Below are positions 8,507-15,751 of a stretch of DNA of 64,000 nucleotides, one piece after another (position 1 is the first letter of the stretch; every line of letters begins with the position of its first letter). The position numbers and the translations under genes are program-made. Below the pieces are notes generated by a model. It made no database searches and was not told the DNA's origin. It saw only the letters and a list, made by a program, of their open reading frames with translations. Source of the stretch: an uncultured Candidatus Melainabacteria bacterium (GTDB lineage: Bacteria > Cyanobacteriota > Vampirovibrionia > Gastranaerophilales > Gastranaerophilaceae); assembly GCA_934757245.1 (NCBI GenBank), contig CAKVLH010000005.1:1-64000 (forward strand), written 5' to 3'.

Positions 8507-9793
8507 ATGTTAAAATCTATAATTCTTGCAGCAGGTAAAGGAACTCGAATGAAATCAGATATGCCGAAAGTTTTGCATACTATTTTTGATAAAACCTTGG
8601 TAGGATATGTGATTGAAGCAGTGAATAATACGGGACTTGCTGACGAAAATTATGTTATAGTTGGTCATCAGGCTGAAAGAGTTGAAGAATATATAAATGC
8701 AAATTATAAAAACGCAAAATGTGTTTTGCAATCACCACAGCTTGGAACAGGTCATGCTGTAAGTATGGCGATGCCTTATTTGAACGATTTTGACGGAGAA
8801 GTTGTAATTCTTTGCGGTGATACTCCGTTAATTACTTCTGAAACAATAAAAGAATTTGTTGAGTATCATAGAGAAATCAAATCTGATTTGACAGTAATGA
8901 GTGCTATTTTTGAAAATCCTACAAATTATGGTCGAATTATTCGTAATCAAGACGGTTCGTTGAATTCTATTGTTGAAGAAAAAGATGCGACTTTAGAGCA
9001 AAAAGCTGTTAAAGAAATAAATGCAGGTATTTATTGTATCAATTGGGCAAAAATTAAGCCTGCTTTTAATGAATTAACTAGTAATAATGCTCAAGGAGAA
9101 TACTATTTAACAGATATTATTAAGTGGGGAAATGAAAAGAATTTATCTGTAAATGCGTACACACTTAAAAACAATGAAGAAATTTTTGGCATAAATTCTA
9201 AAGCACATTTGGCGGAAGCGTCAAAAATGCTTAATAACAGAATTATCCAAAAACATTTAGATAATGGGGTGCAAATCGTTGACCCTGCAACAACTTGGAT
9301 TTCTCCGGAAACAGAAATTGGCGCGGATACAATTATTTATCCTTCTTGCTATATAAATGGAAAAAACAAAATCGGCAAACATTGTAAAATTGGGCCATTT
9401 GCACATTTGAGAGGAAATGTTGAACTGGAAGATTATGTTAAAATCGGTAACTTTGTAGAAGTTAAGAAGACTACAATTAAATCACATACAAACGCTTGCC
9501 ACTTAACTTATCTTGGTGATAGCGAAATTGGTTCGAATGTTAATATTGGCGCAGGTACAATTACTGCAAATTATAATCCGCTAACAAAAGTTAAAAGCAA
9601 AACTGTAATCAAAGACAATGTTAAAATCGGTTCTAATTCGGTTCTTGTTGCACCTGTAACTGTTGAAGAAGGCGCAAACGTTGGTGCAGTTGGAGTTATA
9701 ACAAAAAATATTCCGGCATGGGCGCTTGCAATAACACGCGCTCCACTTCGTGTTATTGAAGGCTGGGTAAGTAAACATAATTCAAATAAATAG
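8507..9793 (+). CDS. glmU: Bifunctional UDP-GlcNAc pyrophosphorylase / GlcN-1-P acetyltransferase
   Basis: 428 aa (E. coli GlmU about 456). The N-terminal nucleotidyltransferase shows LAAGKGTRMKSDMPKVLH, CGDTPL, and EINAGIYC. The C-terminal left-handed beta-helix has hexapeptide repeats (IGKHCKIGPFAHLRG, VKIGNFVEVKK) and the acetyltransferase signature NIGAGTITANY. It makes UDP-GlcNAc for peptidoglycan and LPS. AAAAAGGAG precedes the ATG. Apparently monocistronic, flanked by repeat DNA on both sides. Confidence 0.95.
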   Translation: MLKSIILAAGKGTRMKSDMPKVLHTIFDKTLVGYVIEAVNNTGLADENYVIVGHQAERVEEYINANYKNAKCVLQSPQLGTGHAVSMAMPYLNDFDGEVVILCGDTPLITSETIKEFVEYHREIKSDLTVMSAIFENPTNYGRIIRNQDGSLNSIVEEKDATLEQKAVKEINAGIYCINWAKIKPAFNELTSNNAQGEYYLTDIIKWGNEKNLSVNAYTLKNNEEIFGINSKAHLAEASKMLNNRIIQKHLDNGVQIVDPATTWISPETEIGADTIIYPSCYINGKNKIGKHCKIGPFAHLRGNVELEDYVKIGNFVEVKKTTIKSHTNACHLTYLGDSEIGSNVNIGAGTITANYNPLTKVKSKTVIKDNVKIGSNSVLVAPVTVEEGANVGAVGVITKNIPAWALAITRAPLRVIEGWVSKHNSNK

Positions 9794-9822
9794 TTTTTAC
9801 TTACATTTTCTTCTTACATTTT

Positions 9823-10010
9823 AAATAAAAAGTTTTTTGAAATGTCCTTTTCTTTCTCTTTTATTGCGATATTAAGAGAAAGAAAAGAACGAAAAGAAAG
9901 AGAAAATACGCAATAGTTTACTACGCTCTTACGAGCGTGGTTCAAATGGATTTTGCAAGCAGAGCTTGCACTTTCGCGCTCGCTAAAAAACGCTCGCGGT
10001 ATGAATGACG
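9823..10010. repeat. Dispersed repeat family C, copy 1
   Basis: Contains a pyrimidine-rich inverted repeat (TTCTTTCTCTTTTATTGCG ... AGAGAAAGAAAAGAAC), then ACGCTCTTACGAGCGT and GCAAGCAGAGCTTGCACT. The same order occurs at 35658-35820. No ORF inside. Confidence 0.7.
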
Positions 10011-10024
10011 CTTATTTTACATCA

Positions 10025-10399
10025 TTAAAAAAACAATTTGTTTCCAAATAACACAATTCCGACAAGCACGCTGATTAATGACGCGAACATTACAGCGCCT
10101 GCTGAAATATCTTTTGCCATGCCTACCATTCGAGAGTATTTGTTATGATAAATAGAATCAAGTGTAAATTCGATTGCGGTATTCAACATTTCTGCTACAA
10201 TTACAAGTCCGATTACAAACAGAAGTAAACAAAATTCTATCGCAGAGAATTTAAGAAATAGTGCCATAAATACAACAAACGTGGCAATTGCGACATGAAT
10301 TCTTATATTCATTTCACTTTTTAATACAAGGCTGAAACCTTTTCTTGCATTTTTGAACGTATTATTAAATCCTTGTGCTTTAAATTTTGTCATATTCAA
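10025..10399 (-). CDS. dgkA: Diacylglycerol kinase / undecaprenol kinase family protein
   Basis: 124 aa, three membrane helices. The family signature appears as VIVAEMLNTAIEFTLDSIYH, with the conserved Glu and Asn, then AKDISAGAVM. The N-terminus GFNNTFKNARKGFSLVLKSE is also typical. Firmicutes-type members phosphorylate undecaprenol rather than diacylglycerol, so the substrate is open. Its ATG overlaps the end of ybeY by 20 bp. This is the last gene of the cdd-pgpH-ybeY-dgkA group. Confidence 0.9.
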   Translation of the reverse strand: MNMTKFKAQGFNNTFKNARKGFSLVLKSEMNIRIHVAIATFVVFMALFLKFSAIEFCLLLFVIGLVIVAEMLNTAIEFTLDSIYHNKYSRMVGMAKDISAGAVMFASLISVLVGIVLFGNKLFF

Positions 10400-10889
10400 T
10401 ACTCTCCAAAGCCCTTCGCTGTTCTTTTATAACAAAATTATATTCTTCTTCACTCTGATGGTCAAACCCCAAAAGATGCATGAGTCCATGACTTATTAAG
10501 AAAAATAATTCTTGCTCTTTATTCTTTGAATGACTTATATCGCGGTTAACACCTTCTATAACCTTGTCTAGAGCGATAACGATTTCTCCAAGATTAATTT
10601 CTCCATCAAAAATAAAGCTGTTTTCATCATCTGCAAAAATAGCAAAAGTAATAATATCCGCCGGATAATCTTTGTTTCTGTAATCTCTATTATATTCATG
10701 CGTTTTTTCTGAATCACATAAAACAATATCAAGAGTAATTGTAGAATATTCGCGCTCATTCAAACAACTTTGCTCTTTTAGCTCAGAAATATAGAATTCC
10801 AACAACTTGCGAGTTTTTTCAATTATATCTTTTTCATCAGGCTTCCAGCCTTCAAAAATATTTTCTGTAAAAATATTAATTGTTGTCAT
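10380..10889 (-). CDS. ybeY: Endoribonuclease YbeY (16S rRNA maturation)
   Basis: 169 aa. The metal site H-x3-H-x5-H is seen in SHGLMHLLGFDHQSEEEY, preceded by the usual YNRDYRNKDYPADIITFA segment. YbeY is a zinc RNase needed for 16S rRNA 3' processing and ribosome quality control. It overlaps the pgpH end by 14 bp and the dgkA start by 20 bp, the tightly coupled order also seen in Firmicutes. Confidence 0.95.
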   Translation of the reverse strand: MTTINIFTENIFEGWKPDEKDIIEKTRKLLEFYISELKEQSCLNEREYSTITLDIVLCDSEKTHEYNRDYRNKDYPADIITFAIFADDENSFIFDGEINLGEIVIALDKVIEGVNRDISHSKNKEQELFFLISHGLMHLLGFDHQSEEEYNFVIKEQRRALESIEYDKI

Positions 10890-13056
10890 TCTTTTTCTTT
10901 TCCAGTTCTTGTAACTTTGCGTCCAAATCTTTATCTAATGCCGGATTCGCAGGTTTAATTATATCATGGCTAAGTTTATTGCTCTTATCCAATTCTTGAA
11001 CCAAATCGTTATGATACTTAATTCTCTTGTGATGCATGCCTCTCAGCATTCTGGAAAAAGTTTCGGCAATAGTTTTCAAATCCTTTAGAGTAAGTGGGGA
11101 ATCTGAAAGCTGACCATCATTAAGTCTTTCTTTTATAATTTTATCAATAATTGCGTCAATTTCTTCGTTAGAAGGATTTTTAGCGGCTCTAACAGCTGAT
11201 TCTACAGCATCTGCAATCATCAAAATCGCAGTTTCTTTCATATTAGGTTTTGGCCCAGGATAACGGAATTGTTCTTCATTAACGTTTTCAGCACCTTCTT
11301 CCTTTAAAGCTTCATTATAAAAATAGCTAACAAGGCTTGTTCCATGGTGTTGTAAAATAAAATTACTAATAATTTGTGGAAGGTGAGCGTCTTTTGCTAA
11401 CTCTACACCGTCTTTCGGGTGCGCTGTGATAAGCATTTTACTAAACCTTGGAGTACAAGATTTATGCGGATTTTCAATACCGTAGAAAGATTGGTTTTCT
11501 ACGAAAAACATTGGTCTTAAAAGTTTTCCAATATCGTGATACATAGCACCAACTCTTGCCAAAACGGGATTTGCTCCTATTGCTTCAGCCGCACTTTCAC
11601 ACAAATGTGAAACTGTCAAACTATGGTTGAAAGTTCCGGGAGCATCATTCATAAGTTTTCTTAAAAGTGGTTGATTATGATCGGCAAGTTCTGCCAAACC
11701 ATAAGGAGTCATAACTTTAAATGCATTTTCTATAATCGGTAATATACCCAATAAAATAATACCACTTATTACAAAACAGTTAATTACAATGTAGCCCAAA
11801 TCTTCCAGTATCAACATGTTATCGATATCCATCATGTATTTTTCCAAGAAATAAATTCCGCCAACAATTAAAATACCTGCCAAAGAAATCTTCGCACTTG
11901 TAATCAACAAGTCTGAACGTTTAGAGAACTTTAATTTAGATACAGCAGTCATTACGACTGTATTTAAAAGCATAAATGCAACAACAACTTCTATATTCCA
12001 ATGCATACCTATTGAAATCAACGCTAAAAGGATAGTTGAGGCAAAAAATGCGTTTCTTGGAGTTGTAAATATTGATAACAAAACAGTATAAGCCGGAATT
12101 GGAATTATGTATGGAGAAAAACCCGTCGGCAAAACTGCTGAAATAAATGCCGTAAAGAATGTAAAAGAAGACATTATAAGCATATATTTTGCATTAAAAT
12201 ATTGTTTTTCAAAATTCTTTTCGTATTGTAAAAACACGAAAGTAAAAAATGCTATAAGAATATAAAAACCGATAATTCCGCCATAATTAACTTCTAAAAC
12301 ATTATATCCTGCGGCTCTTAAAGCATCTCGTTTAAGTTTTGTTACAGGTTCGCCCTCAAATACGATTTTTTGACCTTTTTTAAAGACAACTTCATAAGGC
12401 TTAACCGCATTTTGTGCGTTCTTTTTAGCAATTTCTGTTGCGAACTCATCAACTACAAGATTTGGCACAATAATTTGGTTTAAAATACCTGCAATTAACG
12501 TTCCTTGGTATCTTGGAACATTGTTTGGCAAATTTCTTTTGATAATTGCCGTAACATTATTATTATCAAAATCTTTTGCAGAAATTCCAACATTCAAGAC
12601 AGAAGTTAATGTAATTTTTGATTTATCGAAAACTGATTGTAAGTCGTCATCATTGGCTTTTAACAAGAAATCAATCAGACCTTTTTTGCCGGATTCATCA
12701 AAAAGAACATTCAATTCATCCATTTTGACATCTTCAGAAACATTTTTTTCTCGAATCTTTTTAACAGAGTTTTGCAAAGTCAAAAGACTTGTCGTAATAA
12801 ACTCGTCCTCTGCTTGAGTCAAAATCGGCTCAACATTTTGCGCAACTTCTTTTTTGTGTTGTTCTGTTTTCTTTGTATCAATCACTTTGATGTCTTTTTG
12901 CGCAACAATATCGCGTTTGCTGATACCGTTTTCAATTACTTTTTGGAAAAAATAATTTTGAGAAGATATCGTTACAGTCATTAAAAATGTAAAAACAATA
13001 AAACAAACAACATTTCTAAATGTTTTTGATGATATAAAATCTAAAAATTTGGTCAT
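10876..13056 (-). CDS. pgpH: PgpH-like 7TM-HD phosphodiesterase (probable c-di-AMP hydrolase)
   Basis: 726 aa. After an N-terminal membrane helix comes an extracellular domain (about residues 40-260), then seven membrane segments (about 265-455). The cytoplasmic HD domain has HSLTVSHLCESAAEAIGAN, MYHDIGKLLRP (near residue 505), LQHHGTSLVSYF and ADAVESAVRA. In Listeria and Bacillus the homologue degrades cyclic di-AMP; that activity is inferred here. The ATG follows AAAAGGAAATCAATAT. It leads ybeY and dgkA with overlapping ends. Confidence 0.92.
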   Translation of the reverse strand: MTKFLDFISSKTFRNVVCFIVFTFLMTVTISSQNYFFQKVIENGISKRDIVAQKDIKVIDTKKTEQHKKEVAQNVEPILTQAEDEFITTSLLTLQNSVKKIREKNVSEDVKMDELNVLFDESGKKGLIDFLLKANDDDLQSVFDKSKITLTSVLNVGISAKDFDNNNVTAIIKRNLPNNVPRYQGTLIAGILNQIIVPNLVVDEFATEIAKKNAQNAVKPYEVVFKKGQKIVFEGEPVTKLKRDALRAAGYNVLEVNYGGIIGFYILIAFFTFVFLQYEKNFEKQYFNAKYMLIMSSFTFFTAFISAVLPTGFSPYIIPIPAYTVLLSIFTTPRNAFFASTILLALISIGMHWNIEVVVAFMLLNTVVMTAVSKLKFSKRSDLLITSAKISLAGILIVGGIYFLEKYMMDIDNMLILEDLGYIVINCFVISGIILLGILPIIENAFKVMTPYGLAELADHNQPLLRKLMNDAPGTFNHSLTVSHLCESAAEAIGANPVLARVGAMYHDIGKLLRPMFFVENQSFYGIENPHKSCTPRFSKMLITAHPKDGVELAKDAHLPQIISNFILQHHGTSLVSYFYNEALKEEGAENVNEEQFRYPGPKPNMKETAILMIADAVESAVRAAKNPSNEEIDAIIDKIIKERLNDGQLSDSPLTLKDLKTIAETFSRMLRGMHHKRIKYHNDLVQELDKSNKLSHDIIKPANPALDKDLDAKLQELEKKKNDNN

Positions 13057-13081
13057 ATATTGATTTCCTTTTAGGTTATTA

Positions 13082-13297
13082 TTAACCTCTTTTATTTCTC
13101 TTTTTTACTACAAACCCACATTTTGTACAAGCTAAAACAGTACCGGTACTATCGACCGGCATAAAATTATGATTGCAAGTCAAAGCTTCATCCTCGTCTT
13201 TGGCAACATCTTTAGCCGCATAAATATTATAAGGATTCGCCCCATCTCCCCGTTTATTTTTGTTAAGCCATTTTACAAAAAGTTCTAATATATACAT
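13082..13297 (-). CDS. Small zinc-ribbon protein
   Basis: 71 aa. The C-terminal half has a C41-x-H43 ... C57-x2-C60 arrangement (TCNHNFMP, LACTKCGFVVKK) that should bind one zinc ion. The N-terminus (MYILELFVKWLNKNK) is amphipathic. It sits 13 bp after cdd and 25 bp before pgpH on the same strand, so it is probably co-transcribed. The ribosome site is weak. No function recognised; an RNA or protein adaptor is possible. Confidence 0.7.
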   Translation of the reverse strand: MYILELFVKWLNKNKRGDGANPYNIYAAKDVAKDEDEALTCNHNFMPVDSTGTVLACTKCGFVVKKRNKRG

Positions 13298-13310
13298 GAT
13301 AGCTTATGTT

Positions 13311-13709
13311 TTAAGCACCTTGAATTTTGAAACCATAAGGCAAAAAGTCGCTCATTTTTTTTATGTTCAAATTACCTTTTTCTTCGGTTATAATTTCAAT
13401 TTCAGTATCGCCTTGAAATTCATACATCACTTGTCTGCAAGCACCACAAGGATAGCAATCATCTTCATTTGGTGAATAAATTGCAACTGCTAGAATTTCT
13501 CGTTCACCATCAGATACAGCTTTAAATATCGCACATCTTTCTGCGCATATAGTCATACCAAATGATGAGTTTTCAATATTACATCCCCCGTAAACTTTTC
13601 CGCTTGAGGTTAAAACGCCCGCACCGACTGCAAATTTAGAAAACGGTGAGTAAGATTTTTTTACAGCTTCTTTTGCTGTATCCATTAATAATTGATAATT
13701 TATTTCCAT
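13311..13709 (-). CDS. cdd: Cytidine deaminase
   Basis: 132 aa, the usual length of the tetrameric type. The zinc site is seen in TICAERCAIFKAV (Cys and catalytic Glu) and PCGACRQVMYEF. It deaminates cytidine/deoxycytidine for pyrimidine salvage. It has no Shine-Dalgarno sequence; a strong promoter (TTGCAC - 17 nt - TGC-TAAAAT-type extended -10) ends 6 nt before the ATG, so its mRNA should be leaderless. First gene of the cdd-pgpH-ybeY-dgkA group. Confidence 0.95.
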   Translation of the reverse strand: MEINYQLLMDTAKEAVKKSYSPFSKFAVGAGVLTSSGKVYGGCNIENSSFGMTICAERCAIFKAVSDGEREILAVAIYSPNEDDCYPCGACRQVMYEFQGDTEIEIITEEKGNLNIKKMSDFLPYGFKIQGA

Positions 13710-13715
13710 AGCAAT

Positions 13716-13744
13716 ATTTTAGCACATATTTGAAAGTGGTGCAA
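13716..13744 (-). promoter_or_regulatory. Leaderless promoter of cdd
   Basis: On the minus strand TTGCAC (13744-13739), 17-nt spacer ending in TGC, TAAAAT (13721-13716), then exactly 6 nt to the ATG at 13709. The predicted start of transcription is the A of ATG or next to it. Confidence 0.7.
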
Positions 13745-13745
13745 T

Positions 13746-14060
13746 TTATAAATTTATCAAAATTCTATAATATCTTTGCAATGTTTCTTCGTTAGTATTT
13801 TCAAGTAAAGCCGTAATCTTTGATATTAATTCTTGCCTATTTATTATATGAGTGTAATTAAATAATTCTTTTACATCGACTTTTAAGGCGTTTGAAATAT
13901 TTTCAAGACTTTCTTCTTTTGGGATTTGTATTCCTCTTTCTATTTTAGAAAGATTTGATGCCTCCATATCTAAAATTTCAGCAAGTTTAAGTTGCGTCAA
14001 ACCCTGTTTTTCGCGCAACTCCTTTATTCTTAAACCTAATTTTCTAGCAATTTCACCCAT
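13746..14060 (-). CDS. XRE-family helix-turn-helix regulator
   Basis: 104 aa. Residues 8-66 form a Cro/CI-type HTH (LGLRIKELREKQGLTQLKLA, EILDMEASNLSKIERGIQIP). The remaining 35 residues are helical, ending ENTNEETLQRYYRILINL, and may dimerise. Lies 36 bp upstream of cdd on the same strand but cdd has its own promoter. Targets unknown; it also faces the accessory genes at 14.2 kb across a divergent region. Confidence 0.88.
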   Translation of the reverse strand: MGEIARKLGLRIKELREKQGLTQLKLAEILDMEASNLSKIERGIQIPKEESLENISNALKVDVKELFNYTHIINRQELISKITALLENTNEETLQRYYRILINL

Positions 14061-14187
14061 CTCAACAATAGGATACTATCTTTTTTATAAAGGATAAAGA
14101 TTTTAGTAAGATTGTATGGGTTGACAAAATGAGCTTAATATGACAATAATATAGTATAAAGCATTCTAATAGAATTTATTTACCATG

Positions 14188-14404
14188 AAAATAAATTACA
14201 TTACTACATTTACCCAAAAAGAAAGGAGCTTATATGGCTGGAGTTTCAATGAACAAGTTTGATCAATTTGTGGAAAACGCTTACAAAGGCATTCCTGAAA
14301 GAACATCTACTGTTGAAGAAAAGGAAAGGGCAATTACTGCTAAGAAAAAGATTTTGCAACATCCAGATTGTCCAAAAGAAACTAAAACGGCATTGTTGCG
14401 TGAA
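14188..14404 (+). repeat. 217-bp direct repeat, left copy
   Basis: About 98% identical to 15124-15340 (offset 936 bp, four mismatches noted by eye). It covers the ribosome site and first 57 codons of the small gene. The copies diverge exactly after TTGCGTGAA. Confidence 0.9.
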
Positions 14405-14419
14405 TATCGTTCAATTTAA
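14234..14419 (+). CDS. TST-x2-EKE family small helical protein, truncated copy
   Basis: 61 aa. The first 57 residues match the 89-aa protein at 15170 with one difference, then the frame ends with a different tail (REYRSI). The sequence MAGVSMNKFDQFVENAYKGI is followed by the motif RTSTVEEKERAI. No signal peptide or membrane segment. GAAAGGAGC precedes the ATG. It looks like a shortened duplicate of the gene at 15170; whether it is functional is unclear. Function unknown. Confidence 0.65.
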   Translation: MAGVSMNKFDQFVENAYKGIPERTSTVEEKERAITAKKKILQHPDCPKETKTALLREYRSI

Positions 14420-14443
14420 GTTTTTATATTATTAACTTTTATT

Positions 14444-14510
14444 ATGTAACAATTTCTTAACATTTCCTAAAGTTTTTACAAAACTTACCGTTAAACTATC
14501 TATAAGGAGT
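14444..14510 (+). repeat. 67-bp promoter-region repeat, copy 1
   Basis: Matches 15681-15747 with about five mismatches and no gaps, from ATGTAACAATTTCT to CTATAAGGAGT. It contains the sigma-28-like promoter and the ribosome site of the next gene. Confidence 0.85.
14468..14494 (+). promoter_or_regulatory. Sigma-28-like promoter before the 203-aa gene
   Basis: TAAAGTTT, an 11-nt spacer, then ACCGTTAA. The E. coli FliA consensus is TAAAGTTT-N11-GCCGATAA, so the -35 is perfect and the -10 matches 6 of 8. Confidence 0.7.
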
Positions 14511-14518
14511 ATTTTTTT

Positions 14519-15130
14519 ATGACAGAAATCAATCAAATCTCAAATCTATTTAAAAATATTAGTGGAGTAAAATTTAGCGCAAAACAACAAGAAACTGAAA
14601 AATCTTTACTTACCTCAAATAGCGATTTAGACACGATTACTTTAAGTAGTGGTAAATCAGAAAAATTTGAAGAAGTTTTTGCAGAATTTGACAAAAATGT
14701 ACCTGATAGCACTTCTACAATTACCGAAAAGGAATTAGCCATCTCGTATATTGATAGAATGCTTGCTTGTGATGATATTTCTGATGATATGAAAATCTAT
14801 TGGCAAAACAAAAAATCTGTTATCAAAATGGAAATTCAAAGTATAAAAAACGAAGAAACTAAAAATTCTGGTGAAAAAGTTAATGATGTATGGAATGAAT
14901 ATGAGAAATTTGTAAATAAATACCAAGGCAAAGTTAATAATAAATTGTCAGCAGAAGATAAATATGAATACTTAATGACCTACAACAGAACAGCACAAAG
15001 CTACATTAAAAGACTAATACATTGTGCAGATGTAACAAACGAACAAACTCTTGAATATCAACAAATGTACCAAAATTTTGAAAATGATATGCAAAATTGC
15101 AGACACGATTTATTAAACATTAAAAAATAA
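14519..15130 (+). CDS. 203-aa helical protein with two TST/EKE-type domains
   Basis: No signal peptide; N-terminus MTEINQISNLFKNISG. Residues about 55-115 (FDKNVPDSTSTITEKELAIS ... IKNEE) align with the whole small protein at 15170 (TSTVEEKERAI ... IKNDE). Residues about 125-200 (YEKFVNKYQGKV, YNRTAQSYIKRLIHCADVTN) look like a second, diverged copy. So the protein is probably a two-domain relative of its neighbours. It has a sigma-28-like promoter and TAAGGAG. Function unknown; its regulation suggests a link to motility or a flagellar-export substrate. Confidence 0.75.
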   Translation: MTEINQISNLFKNISGVKFSAKQQETEKSLLTSNSDLDTITLSSGKSEKFEEVFAEFDKNVPDSTSTITEKELAISYIDRMLACDDISDDMKIYWQNKKSVIKMEIQSIKNEETKNSGEKVNDVWNEYEKFVNKYQGKVNNKLSAEDKYEYLMTYNRTAQSYIKRLIHCADVTNEQTLEYQQMYQNFENDMQNCRHDLLNIKK

Positions 15131-15340
15131 ATTACATTACTACATTTACCCAAAAAGAAAGGAGCTTATATGGCTGGAGTTTCAATGAACAAGTTTGATC
15201 AATTTGTGGAAAACGCTTACAAAGGCATTCCTGAAAGAACATCTACTGTTGAAGAAAAGGAAAGGGCGATTGCTGCTAAGAAAAAGATTTTGCAACATCC
15301 GGATTGCCCAAAAGAAACTAAAACGGCATTGTTGCGTGAA
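15124..15340 (+). repeat. 217-bp direct repeat, right copy
   Basis: Partner of 14188-14404. Its first bases overlap the stop codon of the 203-aa gene, and its right end lies inside the intact 89-aa gene. Confidence 0.9.
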
Positions 15341-15439
15341 ATTGCGACAATTGAAGGTGAAATCGCAGGAATTAAAAATGATGAGAGAACTGCGTCCATG
15401 AATAGCAGTATTTTTCCTAAGAGAAATAACTTAGGATAA
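15170..15439 (+). CDS. TST-x2-EKE family small helical protein, full copy
   Basis: 89 aa, soluble, highly charged and helical. Motifs are RTSTVEEKERAIAAKKKIL, a DCPKETK turn and LREIATIEGEIAGIKNDERT, giving a predicted three-helix unit of about 60 residues. The C-terminal tail is polar. The ribosome site AAAGGAGC is within the duplicated segment. It is the probable parent of the truncated copy at 14234 and is homologous to domains in the 203-aa protein. Not recognised; candidate roles are a chaperone or binding partner for neighbouring export substrates. Confidence 0.75.
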   Translation: MAGVSMNKFDQFVENAYKGIPERTSTVEEKERAIAAKKKILQHPDCPKETKTALLREIATIEGEIAGIKNDERTASMNSSIFPKRNNLG

Positions 15440-15441
15440 AA

Positions 15442-15666
15442 GTTAATAATACCCTCTCCCTTTTACATCACACTTCCCAATTTGTAAGTTTAACTACTAG
15501 CTTGGAAGTGGGACAGAAAACTCCCCCAAGGGAGGGGACAAGTTTATAATACCTTATTCTACCCTCCATAAGTTTACTTAAAAAGGGGAGAATAAGATGG
15601 GATTATTTGAATTTCATAAACATACCCCCTCCCTTGGGGGAGGGTTAGGGAGAGGGTATTATTAAC
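15442..15666. mobile_element. MITE-like element, copy 1 (225 bp)
   Basis: Bounded by a perfect 19-bp terminal inverted repeat, GTTAATAATACCCTCTCCC. It holds internal inverted repeats (CTCCCCCAAGGGAGGGG; CCCCCTCCCTTGGGGGAGGG) and no ORF. Similar ends occur at 27032-27246 and 43067-43205. It fills most of the 312-bp gap before the protease gene; no transposase is in view. Target-site duplication was not recognised. Confidence 0.7.
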
Positions 15667-15680
15667 ATCAAACCAATCCC

Positions 15681-15747
15681 ATGTAACAATTTCTCAACAC
15701 TTCCTAAAGTTTTTACAAAACTTGCCGTTAAATAATCTATAAGGAGT
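15681..15747 (+). repeat. 67-bp promoter-region repeat, copy 2
   Basis: Gap-free match to 14444-14510, ending at the ribosome site of the protease gene. This shows that the promoter region itself was duplicated. Confidence 0.85.
15705..15731 (+). promoter_or_regulatory. Sigma-28-like promoter before the protease gene
   Basis: TAAAGTTT, 11-nt spacer, GCCGTTAA. The -35 is perfect and the -10 matches the FliA consensus GCCGATAA at 7 of 8 positions. Confidence 0.75.
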
Positions 15748-15751
15748 CATT

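Noticed and set aside
14121..14155. Sigma-70 promoter TTGACA ... TAATAT before the small gene at 14234
   Set aside because: The spacing is 20 nt or more for every candidate -10, too long to call with confidence.
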